Below, piece after piece: positions 32,479 through 40,508 of a stretch of 64,000 nt of DNA. Origin of the DNA: Saprospiraceae bacterium UBA2329 (lineage in GTDB: Bacteria; Bacteroidota; Bacteroidia; Chitinophagales; Saprospiraceae); the NCBI GenBank assembly GCA_002344975.1, contig DDUV01000008.1, positions 1-64,000 of the forward strand, given 5' to 3'. A program made the position numbers and the translations under genes. Below the pieces are notes generated by a model that was not told where the DNA came from, searched no databases, and saw nothing but the letters and a program-made list of their open reading frames with translations. Position 1 is the stretch's first letter; the number at the start of each line of letters is the position of its first letter.

Positions 32479-33279
32479 CTAATCGTCTCTCATTTTATAT
32501 CGTTCCAACTCATCATTTGAAAGCTCATTCGGCAAAACTAATCTATAGTGCTTTTCTCCGGCAATGCCAACTCCGTTATCTCCTATTTCAAATTCAAACA
32601 ACGCTATAAGATCATCCCGCATAAACTGTACTGCAATTGGGCGGCAAATTAACCGGGGGTATTTTTCGGCACAAACTGCGAAATCTTGTTCAATTTGAAC
32701 CACCCCGATTTTATCCGTGCCTCCCTTGGCCTGAACAGGGATGATATAATGAACGCCTCTTTTATCTAAGCCGACATATAGCTCATCTGTTTCTACTTGT
32801 CCTATATTAGGAACGGTTGTCCGAAAATGATTCTGTAAAGAATAGCAAGTTAAACCTGTAAAAATATCGATCAAACGGTTATATCTCACTTTTGCCAGCA
32901 GCCCTTGTTCGTCGTCAGAGGTATAAGTGAGAATGATTCCTGGCGTAGCATCTGGTATTTTTGTTTCGATCAATTGGGGATTCGGCTGAATTTGGGTAAA
33001 ATTGCTAAGCACAAATTTGTACTGAGACCGCCCTGCGGGGCGAATAATCCACTCAAAGCCATCGGGGGCCGTTTTAGTGATGGACTCAGGCAAATTAATC
33101 CGGTACCTGAATGAATAAAGGACATCGCCTAAATTCTTAGGTAAATCAATATCTAATTGCTTTGCAGCCTGTTCGATATCTGATCGGGAAAATTCAATTT
33201 CATTCAAAGTATCTTCAAAAGAGCTTTGAAATAAGTGTTCTATTATCTGTATGTATCTATTTTTTGCCATTTTATCCAT
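32479..33279 (-). CDS. Probable type II restriction endonuclease (R-M system 2)
   Basis: A 266-residue protein. Residues ~160-190 read QVETDELYVGLDKRGVHYIIPVQAKGG: an acidic strand followed by P-V-Q-A-K, a PD-(D/E)xK core with the Q-x-K variant. The gene overlaps the end of a DNA methyltransferase gene by eight bases on the same strand and shares its AT-rich composition. Restriction is inferred from motif and partner; specificity unknown. Its stop is ~57 bases before the glycosyltransferase start, which may use TATTTTTA near 32443. Confidence 0.68.
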   Translation of the reverse strand: MDKMAKNRYIQIIEHLFQSSFEDTLNEIEFSRSDIEQAAKQLDIDLPKNLGDVLYSFRYRINLPESITKTAPDGFEWIIRPAGRSQYKFVLSNFTQIQPNPQLIETKIPDATPGIILTYTSDDEQGLLAKVRYNRLIDIFTGLTCYSLQNHFRTTVPNIGQVETDELYVGLDKRGVHYIIPVQAKGGTDKIGVVQIEQDFAVCAEKYPRLICRPIAVQFMRDDLIALFEFEIGDNGVGIAGEKHYRLVLPNELSNDELERYKMRDD

Positions 33280-34579
33280 TCCAGCGAAGTATCACTACTT
33301 CTTCATTTAAGTTGTCTTTTGTTGCCGTTGAAAATCGGGTGCGAAACTGCACTATGTCCATCAATTCGTACCCCATAGATTCGGCTATTTCTCCCAACAA
33401 ATGCCCTGTTCTAATCATAACCCGCAAATAAGAGGCCTGATCGCCTACAACGTAGGCCAGATTCGCTCCTTGTCTGAGTACGGTTTTCATTTCCTCCAGG
33501 TGCCTAGTCATTCCGCCAAAGTACAATTTAGTTACTTTATGGTATAATTTTTCAAATCCGGATGTTTTTCCCAATTCAATTCTTCTGTCCTCAATTTCTT
33601 TTGCAATACGCTGTACCTCGGAAATATTTTGCACAAAATGATCGTCGGTATCTTCTTTATAAACACCTCTGGTATTTGATCGTAACAATGTTTTTTTCAA
33701 TAATTTTAACTCCTTATCAGAGTTTATAAACTCCAATAAAACTGATTCAAGTCGAGTTGTACGGGTATAATCTTTTTCATTAGGGTAAGGCGGCGAAGTG
33801 ATCACCGCAGATATTTTTTTACCATTTAGAATGGCTGCAATATTCCTTGAATCTCCCAAAATGATTTCAGAAAAAGTATTTTGCTCGCCATTTAATGTTT
33901 CCAAATCCAAAGCAATTTTTACCACCTGATTATACCAGGTCTTTACTACAAAAACATCCGGTTTGATCTTTCCAACTCCTACCTCAGGTCCAAATTTAAG
34001 GTTACTTATTTCGTAAACAATAGAATTGCCCAATGCAAGCATTAAATACTGATAAGACTTTTTATTTTTATACGCTTTAATACAGTCAAATAAAACCATT
34101 ACTTTATGAAGCGGCACAGGGCTGATAGAATCCTTTAAAATAAGTTTGTTTTTTTCAGGCTGAATCGAAAAAAGATTAGAAACATTCAAATTATTGAGTG
34201 ATGGAGCATCAGAAATACCAGACAATTTTAAGGTCAAGAGCGCTTTCTCTCTGATTTGAACAGCACAAGTTCTTAGTTCATTTACATCTACCTCCCAATC
34301 GGTTTTTACAGTGCTGGCAAAATGAGCAAACGGATTGGCTTCAATTCCAATTGATGGGATTCCATGCAATTTGCCCTCAACAATTGTTGTACCCGTACCG
34401 CAAAAAGGATCGAGTATCAAATCGCTTTTATCCAAATTAAAATACTTTATATAGTCTCTTACTAAATGGGGCGGGTACGACAATACAAACCTATACCAAT
34501 CATGAAAGCTACGGTCTGAAAAAAGCAACTTGTTCTTGTTGTAGTTGCTGATGCTGGTTTCTCCAAACAAGTCTATCAT
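33272..34579 (-). CDS. DNA methyltransferase, SPPY class (R-M system 2)
   Basis: A 435-residue AdoMet-dependent enzyme. Motif I LDPFCGTGTT (~56-65) precedes motif IV TSPPYPNEKDY (~260-270); the S-P-P-Y tetrad suggests N4-cytosine methylation, although some SPPY enzymes modify adenine. The AT-rich composition differs sharply from manC and the glycosyltransferase, pointing to acquisition as a cassette with the downstream nuclease gene. Likely a type II pair. Confidence 0.85.
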   Translation of the reverse strand: MIDLFGETSISNYNKNKLLFSDRSFHDWYRFVLSYPPHLVRDYIKYFNLDKSDLILDPFCGTGTTIVEGKLHGIPSIGIEANPFAHFASTVKTDWEVDVNELRTCAVQIREKALLTLKLSGISDAPSLNNLNVSNLFSIQPEKNKLILKDSISPVPLHKVMVLFDCIKAYKNKKSYQYLMLALGNSIVYEISNLKFGPEVGVGKIKPDVFVVKTWYNQVVKIALDLETLNGEQNTFSEIILGDSRNIAAILNGKKISAVITSPPYPNEKDYTRTTRLESVLLEFINSDKELKLLKKTLLRSNTRGVYKEDTDDHFVQNISEVQRIAKEIEDRRIELGKTSGFEKLYHKVTKLYFGGMTRHLEEMKTVLRQGANLAYVVGDQASYLRVMIRTGHLLGEIAESMGYELMDIVQFRTRFSTATKDNLNEEVVILRWNG

Positions 34580-34632
34580 TCTGGTATCGGGTTATTAAGA
34601 AATAGTACCTCGTGCCTGAGACAGACAGTTAC

Positions 34633-35715
34633 TCAAAGGTAACGATCTCCGGTATTTTCCTTCACGCTTTTGGTCACATTTTTTATTTCCTGTTCTTTGG
34701 ATTTTGGATAAATCATCAGCACATCTCCTTCATCTACAACGATATAACCTTCCAATCCGCGCAATACGGCCAATTTCCCCTCCGGTACACGCACCAAGCA
34801 ATCGCTGCAATCGGAGAGCAATACCTCGCTGCCCTGTACCACATTGTGATGCTCGTCGTGGCCCGATTCGGCGTGCAGAGAGGCCCAGGTGCCGAGATCG
34901 GACCAGCCGAAATCGGAAGGAATGGTGTAAACATTGTCGGCCTTTTCCATGATGGCGTAGTCTATGGAAATGCTCTCCAAATGCGGGTAGGTTTGGAGGA
35001 TAAAGTCCTCTTCCTGAGGCGAGTTCAACACCGCGCAACCCGATTCGAGCGGCGCCAGAATGCCCGGCGATGCAGCGCGGAAGGCGTCGAGTACAGCGGC
35101 AGCCCGCCAGATAAAGATGCCGGCGTTCCAGAGGTAGTTGCCCTCGGCGATGAAGGCCTGCGCCTTTTCCAGTGGCGGTTTTTCGGTGAATCTCAGCACT
35201 TTATACACCTCGCCTTCTGTTGCTTCCGAGCTGTACTGAATATAGCCGTAGCCGGTGTCGGGGCGGCTGGGGCGTATGCCGAGGGTGAGCAGGGCCTTGT
35301 GGCGAGCGCTGAAATCAAGCCCTTTGCGGATAGTTTCCACAAAGGCCGTTTCCTGGAGGATGATGTGGTCGGAAGGCGCCACTACCATATTGGCCTCCGG
35401 GTTGAGGGCATGGATTTTGAGGGCCGTGTAGGCAATGCAGGGCGCGGTATTGCGGCGGGCCGGCTCGGCGATGACCTGATCTGGGCTGAGTTCGGGCAGG
35501 TGTTCGAGTACCTGTTCGCGGTAGTCGGCATGGGTGACGATGTAAATCCGATCCGGCGGGCAAATCTGCAAAAAGCGCTCGAATGTGAGTCGCAGCAAGG
35601 ACTTGCCTGTACCGAGGATGTCTAAAAATTGCTTGGGGCGCGCTTCGCGGCTGGCAGGCCAAAACCGGCTGCCTACTCCGCCGGCCATGATGGCGATGTA
35701 TGTATTGGGCGACAT
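34633..35715 (-). CDS. manC: Mannose-1-phosphate guanylyltransferase
   Basis: A 360-residue GDP-mannose pyrophosphorylase, making GDP-mannose from mannose-1-phosphate and GTP. Nucleotide motif IMAGGVGSRFWPASREARPKQFL (9-31), RFTEKP and the FGWSDLGTW segment are present. It lacks the C-terminal isomerase domain of bifunctional ManC/AlgA. ATG 35715 is chosen because the fold begins at MSPNTYIAIMAGG and a TACCTTTG box at 35752-35759 precedes it. The product feeds mannose, fucose or rhamnose-type surface sugars. Confidence 0.92.
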   Translation of the reverse strand: MSPNTYIAIMAGGVGSRFWPASREARPKQFLDILGTGKSLLRLTFERFLQICPPDRIYIVTHADYREQVLEHLPELSPDQVIAEPARRNTAPCIAYTALKIHALNPEANMVVAPSDHIILQETAFVETIRKGLDFSARHKALLTLGIRPSRPDTGYGYIQYSSEATEGEVYKVLRFTEKPPLEKAQAFIAEGNYLWNAGIFIWRAAAVLDAFRAASPGILAPLESGCAVLNSPQEEDFILQTYPHLESISIDYAIMEKADNVYTIPSDFGWSDLGTWASLHAESGHDEHHNVVQGSEVLLSDCSDCLVRVPEGKLAVLRGLEGYIVVDEGDVLMIYPKSKEQEIKNVTKSVKENTGDRYL

Positions 35716-35751
35716 AAAGATATTGCAACCGGCCTGAGTGCCACTGCGAGG

Positions 35752-35759
35752 CAAAGGTA
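35752..35759 (-). promoter_or_regulatory. -7 box for manC
   Basis: TACCTTTG on the minus strand, ~36 bases before ATG 35715; excludes the longer reading frame start at 35886. Confidence 0.62.
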
Positions 35760-35852
35760 TAACAGAAAGGGGAAACGGGCAAGTACCCGGCGTTAATGTG
35801 CGTTCAGACGACAGAAGGAGAAAAAGCGCTTGGTTCTTACACAATAAATGAG

Positions 35853-35860
35853 TAGTTTTG
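35853..35860 (+). promoter_or_regulatory. -7 box (with TTG at 35830) for the small T9SS gene
   Basis: TAGTTTTG with a TTG 20 bases upstream (35830-35832), close to the Bacteroidota -33/-7 layout; ATG 35891 follows 30 bases later. Confidence 0.55.
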
Positions 35861-35890
35861 TCTTGACACAAAAAATAAAACAACAATCGT

Positions 35891-36781
35891 ATGAAAACTA
35901 CGCTCTACATCGCCTCTCTCCTCAGCATCCTACAGATATGCCCAGTGTCCGGGCAGCATTTTGCACCTATCGGAGCGACATGGTATTACAGCTCAAGCGC
36001 TTATGGCGCCGCTCCTGTGAGGTCGGAATATTACCTGATGACGGCAGAAAAAGACAGCGTCATGAGCGGGTATGCTCTCAGAAAAATAAAAAGGACGCAT
36101 TACCGCTATCAGGGCGATTCTGTGGAAGTGGCTCCGTATTGGCTGCATCAGGCCGGAGACACGGTTTCGATGTACAGCCCCGGCGAGGAGCGACTGTATA
36201 AACTATTCATTTTCAACGCAATTCCCGGCGACACCCTGACGCTCGACATTCCTCACGAAGCTCAGTCCGGCTTTGCAGACATGACCTACCGCGTAGTTAT
36301 TGACAGCGTCTTGACGGAGCTATACGACGGCGTGCCCTTGAAGAAGTATGTGCTGGAATCGTTGGACCATTTTGGTTGGAACAGAGGTTTTTATCTCGAA
36401 AAGGTGGGCGGATACGAGTGGTTCTTACCTTTGGGCATCACCGTCATACCGGAAGCCGACGGGCCGATAAGGTGCTATCGCGATGACGAGGTTGATATTC
36501 ATTTCAGCGGCTTGCTCTGCGATTACAGAGTGGTCAGTTCTGTGCAGGATTGGCCGACAAACCGCACAACAACACTGTTTCCCAATCCGGCTTCCGGCTA
36601 TGTACAAATTGAATCGGATATTGCCCCTGCCCGCATCGAACTGTATGACAGCATGGGGCGGCTCCTTTTTACAACCGACCAAAACCCCTTCACTGTCAGC
36701 CATTTGAAAAGCGGCGTGTATTTTGTACAAACGTATGCCGGCGACGGTATGAGGGTAGTAAAAAGGTTGGTAAAAAGATGA
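35891..36781 (+). CDS. Secreted protein with T9SS type A sorting domain
   Basis: A 296-residue protein: signal peptide (MKTTLYIASLLSILQICPVSGQ), a ~190-residue beta-rich domain beginning HFAPIGATWYYSSSAYG, then the type A T9SS C-terminal domain TLFPNPASGYVQIESD ... RIELYDSMGRLLF ... GVYFVQTYAG ... VVKRLVKR. The N-terminal domain is of a kind often seen in Bacteroidota T9SS cargo without known activity. No catalytic motif is visible. Confidence 0.85.
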   Translation: MKTTLYIASLLSILQICPVSGQHFAPIGATWYYSSSAYGAAPVRSEYYLMTAEKDSVMSGYALRKIKRTHYRYQGDSVEVAPYWLHQAGDTVSMYSPGEERLYKLFIFNAIPGDTLTLDIPHEAQSGFADMTYRVVIDSVLTELYDGVPLKKYVLESLDHFGWNRGFYLEKVGGYEWFLPLGITVIPEADGPIRCYRDDEVDIHFSGLLCDYRVVSSVQDWPTNRTTTLFPNPASGYVQIESDIAPARIELYDSMGRLLFTTDQNPFTVSHLKSGVYFVQTYAGDGMRVVKRLVKR

Positions 36782-36856
36782 GAGTGGAGCGGGAAGCAAC
36801 TCAACGGAAGAGGTGCTAAAGGGGCAGGACTGCGAAGGCATTAGCCAACCGCCTCA

Positions 36857-37063
36857 CTGGGGGGTACCATCATGCCCGATGTGAGCTTCGGGTATCACTT
36901 TGCGCGCATAGATGCCAACGTGGGCGTTTCGTACCGCTTCATGCAGTATCGCTTTGCTGCCTTCGACACGCGCATCAGCATGCGCCGCCATTCGTTTATC
37001 CTGGAGTTCAACTTCATACAGTATGTGCAGTACATCGGGCGGCCCAAGTTTTATTCGAAGTAG
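36857..37063 (+). pseudogene. 3' fragment of an outer-membrane beta-barrel gene
   Basis: The reading frame LGGTIMPDVSFGYHFARIDANVGVSY continues to FNFIQYVQYIGRPKFYSK and a TAG stop. Alternating aromatic/polar residues and turns look like the last strands of an outer-membrane barrel. It opens only just after an in-frame stop, with no signal peptide and no promoter, so it is read as a remnant. The rest of the 435-base gap between 36782 and 37216 (before 36857 and after 37063) shows nothing further apart from an unremarkable AT-rich leader before the PLD gene. Confidence 0.4.
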
Positions 37064-37216
37064 CGCAGCAAGTGACGTATCTGCAAGAAAAGCTGTTTCT
37101 TTTCGGGAACGGCTTTTATTATTTACAAAAATCCAGATCCTCACCCTCCCATCCCCTCAAAAACCAATAACTTCGCCTCTTACAAAAACCATCACACAAC
37201 AACCAGTTCAACAACT

Positions 37217-38242
37217 ATGACTCCCTCCAACACGCCCCGGGCCGTCTTCTCCAACATCGAAGATCAGGTCGTCGAATTCATCGCCTTGGCGCAGGCATCG
37301 CTGCACATTGCCGTGTGCTGGTTCACACATCCCGGCATATTTGAGGCGCTCAAAAAGCGCGTAGCCGCCGGCGTGGAAGTATCGCTGCTGCTCCATTATG
37401 ACGAGGTGAATTTCCGTCCGCAGGGATTGGATTTTTTCGCACTGGAGCGGGCCGGAGCCAAGGTGCTCGCTTATCCGGGACCTGATTTGTTGCATCACAA
37501 ATTCGCCGTTGCCGATCAGCGCTTTCTGTTGTCGGGGTCTTTCAACTGGACGCGGGCCGTACACTGCGACCATGTGCTGTGGCAGGAAAGCGATGCCTTG
37601 TGCCGCGATTTTCTTCAGGCTTTTAAGGAAGCGCTGCACCGCGCCCGCCCCATTTCTGCACTGCGCGATGTGCCGCCCCGGACTTTGTTGTTTCATCATC
37701 TGCACCAGCCTGTATGGTGTTCGCCCGACGATATCCGGCGGCGCATTCTGGCCGGAGGGCGGGTTTGGCTGGCGGGTCTCACAGAGGCAGAATGGCAGCT
37801 CCGGCAACGAGAGCAGAGTTTGACGCCGATGCCGGTCCGACTTTGGGAGGCATATTGGTACAATCGCCAGGTATGGGATGAGGCCGAGTTTCGCAGGTGG
37901 CAGGCCGATCAGCAGGCGCCACGCGGCATACGGGCGCTGTCGGCCTATTGTCTTCGCCTGCGGGTGGGCGATGTATTGGCGGCCGTGTCGCCACAACAGC
38001 AGGTACTCGGCACAGGCATCGTCGGTTCCGATATTGAGTTCAGTACCGCCGCTGCCGGCCGTGCGCGCAGGTATGTGGCCTGGTTGGCCCTTCCGCAGCC
38101 CGCATCGCTGCCGGGTGTGTCGGTAAAGCAGGGCACCCTCAAGCGCTACGCCGCTTCGGGATTGCAATTGACGGAAGAGATCAGGAAGATACTAAGGGTT
38201 CAGTATGGCGAAGGGGCGCCTCCGGCAGATACCGCCTCGTAG
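37217..38242 (+). CDS. Single-HKD phospholipase-D-family nuclease with C-terminal EVE/McrB-N-like region
   Basis: A 341-residue protein. Residues 1-150 are one PLD domain with a single HxKx4D motif (H94, K96, D101) followed by LSGSFNWT, as in Nuc/mitoPLD-type enzymes that dimerise to form the active site and cut nucleic acid or phospholipid. Residues ~240-325 (LRLRVGDVLAAVSPQQQVLGTGIVG ... RRYVAWLAL ... KQGTLKRYA) resemble the EVE/McrB-N-like (PUA-type) domains that read modified bases in type IV restriction and other defence proteins; that match is by eye only. A modified-DNA- or RNA-directed nuclease is a reasonable hypothesis. Confidence 0.7.
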   Translation: MTPSNTPRAVFSNIEDQVVEFIALAQASLHIAVCWFTHPGIFEALKKRVAAGVEVSLLLHYDEVNFRPQGLDFFALERAGAKVLAYPGPDLLHHKFAVADQRFLLSGSFNWTRAVHCDHVLWQESDALCRDFLQAFKEALHRARPISALRDVPPRTLLFHHLHQPVWCSPDDIRRRILAGGRVWLAGLTEAEWQLRQREQSLTPMPVRLWEAYWYNRQVWDEAEFRRWQADQQAPRGIRALSAYCLRLRVGDVLAAVSPQQQVLGTGIVGSDIEFSTAAAGRARRYVAWLALPQPASLPGVSVKQGTLKRYAASGLQLTEEIRKILRVQYGEGAPPADTAS

Positions 38243-38267
38243 TCACCCCTTCGCTGTATATTGGAAA

Positions 38268-38681
38268 TCAATCCACAAACGAGGATAAATTTTCATCTAT
38301 GGCGCGGCAATAGGAATTGCCCATTTCGCCTTCCGGCGAAGAAAGATCGAATCTGTACCAAATGTTTTGGCGGTAGTCATAAATGAAACCTTCGGGTACA
38401 TCATATAGCTGCATAAGCTCCCTGAGTTTCTGCGCATCCTTCTTAACGCCTTGTGTATGTGTAATTTCGATGATTACCTTGGTCAAATCTGATACTAAGT
38501 CCACCAACATTACATCCGGTACGGGGCTGGTCTGTCCCTCGTCAATCATCGTCTCCGGATAAGGAAACAAGCCCGTATGCCCGTTTTTGTACAACCCCGT
38601 CAGCCCATAAATCAACTGAGTAATGATGGCCTGATGACGCCGGGAAGCGACGCTGCCCATAATGATCAGATTTTCATTCAT
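38268..38681 (-). CDS. Uma2-like PD-(D/E)xK protein
   Basis: A 137-residue protein. PVPDVMLVDLVSD ... VIIEITHTQGVKKDAQKLRELMQLYDVPEGFIYDY has the PD...E-x-x...K layout and the end of the Uma2 family (restriction-endonuclease-like fold, function unproven, abundant in filamentous bacteria). Shorter than most Uma2 proteins (~190), mainly at the N-terminus. Promoter TATCTTTG at 38700-38707, about 20 bases before the ATG. Confidence 0.68.
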   Translation of the reverse strand: MNENLIIMGSVASRRHQAIITQLIYGLTGLYKNGHTGLFPYPETMIDEGQTSPVPDVMLVDLVSDLTKVIIEITHTQGVKKDAQKLRELMQLYDVPEGFIYDYRQNIWYRFDLSSPEGEMGNSYCRAIDENLSSFVD

Positions 38682-38699
38682 TGCTGTCCAAGATTTTTA

Positions 38700-38707
38700 C
38701 AAAGATA
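38700..38707 (-). promoter_or_regulatory. -7 box for the Uma2-like gene
   Basis: TATCTTTG on the minus strand, 18 bases before ATG 38681, directly downstream (in minus-strand direction) of the hairpin at 38721-38768. Confidence 0.55.
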
Positions 38708-38720
38708 GCCAATTATACTC

Positions 38721-38768
38721 GATAGCCAGTGGTTTGCGAATTTTAGTTTTTGCAAACCACTGGCTATC
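38721..38768 (-). terminator. Perfect 17-bp hairpin, first of a pair
   Basis: GATAGCCAGTGGTTTGC (38721-38737) and its exact complement (38752-38768) around a 14-base AT-rich loop. It lies between the end of glnS and the promoter of the Uma2-like gene. Confidence 0.6.
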
Positions 38769-38774
38769 AGTTAT

Positions 38775-38822
38775 CCCGATGAAAAATGGTTTATATTTTT
38801 TCGCAAACCATTTTTCATCGGG
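38775..38822 (-). terminator. Perfect 18-bp hairpin after glnS
   Basis: CCCGATGAAAAATGGTTT (38775-38792) and its exact complement (38805-38822) around a 12-base loop, 11 bases past the glnS stop. Read on the minus strand the end has no long T-run, so intrinsic termination is possible but unproven. Both hairpins share the inner word TGGTTT/AAACCA. Confidence 0.6.
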
Positions 38823-38833
38823 TATAAATCGAA

Positions 38834-40504
38834 TCAATTCCCTCCCTTCCACGAATCCTTCAGCGTAGCCGTCAGATTGAACACCGGCTTTTCGGGAGTA
38901 GAATCAGCATCGGCAGAGAAATAGCCCTTGCGGATGAACTGATAGGACTGCCCCGAAACGGCGTCGCGCAAACCCGGTTCTACCTGCGCATGAGAGATCA
39001 CCCGGAGCGATTCGGGATTGACAAACTCCATAAAATCCTTGCCCTCGTGGCTCGTCGGTTCCGGATCGGTGAACAGGCGCTCGTACATGCGCACCTCGGC
39101 ATCTATGGCCTGAGCCGCCGATACCCAATGCAGGGTGCCTTTGGCTTTGAGGCCGGAAGTATCGTTGCCGCTGCGGCTTTCGGGGAAGTAAGTGCAATGA
39201 ATTTCAGTGACCTGTCCGGTGGCGGGGTCTTTCACAAAGTCCTCGCACTGAATGATGTAGGCACTCTTGAGGCGCACCATCTGGCCCGGCGCCAGGCGGA
39301 AAAACTTCTTGGACGGCTCTTCCATAAAATCCTCCCGCTCGATGTACAACTCGCCGGAAAACGGCACCTGACGGCTGCCCGTTTCGGGAGCTTCGGGGTT
39401 GTTTTCCACTTCCATCAGTTCGGTTTGGCCGGCCGGGTAATTGGTAATGACCAACTTGACGGGATCGAGCACGGCCATCACGCGGAGGGCGTCGCGATTG
39501 AGTACTTCGCGGACGCAGTGTTCCAGCAGTTCTATTTCGATGAGGTTGTCGCGCTTGGCCACGCCGGTGCGCTTGCAAAACTCGCGCAAAGCCTCTGCCG
39601 GATACCCGCGACGGCGCATCCCCGCGATGGTGGGCATGCGGGGGTCGTCCCAGCCGGAAACGTGTCCCTCGTTGACCAACTTGAGCAGGCGGCGCTTGCT
39701 GGTAATCATGTACGACACGTTCATGCGCGCAAACTCGATCTGACGGGAGGGGAAAATCTCCAATTTTTCAATGAACCAGTCGTACAGCGGCCGGTGGTGA
39801 ATAAATTCCAGCGAACACAAAGAGTGCGTGATGCCCTCGATGGAGTCTGACTGCCCGTGCGCAAAATCATACATGGGATAGATCAGCCAGTCGTCGCCGG
39901 TGCGGTGGTGATGGTCGCGTTTGATGCGGTAGAGGATGGGGTCGCGCATGTGCATGTTGGGCGAAGTGAGGTCGCCTTTGGCGCGCAGCACGCGGGCGCC
40001 GTCGGGGAATTCGCCGTTCTTCATGCGCTCAAACAGGTCGAAGTTTTCCTCGATGCTGCGCGAGCGGTAGGGGCTTTCCGTGCCGGGCTGCGAGGGCGTG
40101 CCTTTTTGAGCGGCAATTTCCTCCTGCGTGCTGTCGTCCACATAAGCCAAACCTTTGCGAATCAGCACCAAAGCGTATTCGTACAACTGCCCAAAGTAGT
40201 CGGAAGCATAGTACTCGCGGCCCTCCCAGTCGTAGCCCAACCAGTGGATATCGCCCTTGATGCTGTCCACATATTCGGTGTCTTCGGTCGTCGGATTGGT
40301 ATCGTCGAAACGGAGATTGGTTTTGCCGCCGTATTTTTTGGCCAATTCAAAATTGATCCAGATCGCCTTGCAATGGCCGATGTGGAGGTAGCCGTTGGGT
40401 TCGGGCGGGAAACGGGTATGAATGCGCCCGGCGTGCTTGCCGTTCCGAATATCTTCCTCGATGAACTCTTCAATGAAATTCAGTGGTTCTTTTTTGTCTT
40501 CCAT
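38834..40504 (-). CDS. glnS: Glutaminyl-tRNA synthetase
   Basis: A 556-residue class I synthetase that charges tRNA-Gln. The start RIHTRFPPEPNGYLHIGH (HIGH at 41-44) and MITSKRRLLKLV (KMSKS-like, ~264-275) form the ATP site; the C-terminal beta-barrel anticodon domain is complete (VMAVLDPVKLVITNYP ... HWVSAAQAIDAEVRMYERLF). Proteins of this type separate cells with direct Gln charging from those using the amidotransferase. It starts four bases after the amine oxidase gene ends. Confidence 0.96.
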   Translation of the reverse strand: MEDKKEPLNFIEEFIEEDIRNGKHAGRIHTRFPPEPNGYLHIGHCKAIWINFELAKKYGGKTNLRFDDTNPTTEDTEYVDSIKGDIHWLGYDWEGREYYASDYFGQLYEYALVLIRKGLAYVDDSTQEEIAAQKGTPSQPGTESPYRSRSIEENFDLFERMKNGEFPDGARVLRAKGDLTSPNMHMRDPILYRIKRDHHHRTGDDWLIYPMYDFAHGQSDSIEGITHSLCSLEFIHHRPLYDWFIEKLEIFPSRQIEFARMNVSYMITSKRRLLKLVNEGHVSGWDDPRMPTIAGMRRRGYPAEALREFCKRTGVAKRDNLIEIELLEHCVREVLNRDALRVMAVLDPVKLVITNYPAGQTELMEVENNPEAPETGSRQVPFSGELYIEREDFMEEPSKKFFRLAPGQMVRLKSAYIIQCEDFVKDPATGQVTEIHCTYFPESRSGNDTSGLKAKGTLHWVSAAQAIDAEVRMYERLFTDPEPTSHEGKDFMEFVNPESLRVISHAQVEPGLRDAVSGQSYQFIRKGYFSADADSTPEKPVFNLTATLKDSWKGGN

Positions 40505-40508
40505 GATG

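Noticed and set aside
34612..35625. 337-codon plus-strand frame over manC
   Set aside because: manC on the minus strand has full family motifs; the frame is its shadow.
37208..38167. 319-codon minus-strand frame over the PLD gene
   Set aside because: No promoter or motif; the plus strand carries the HKD motif in order.
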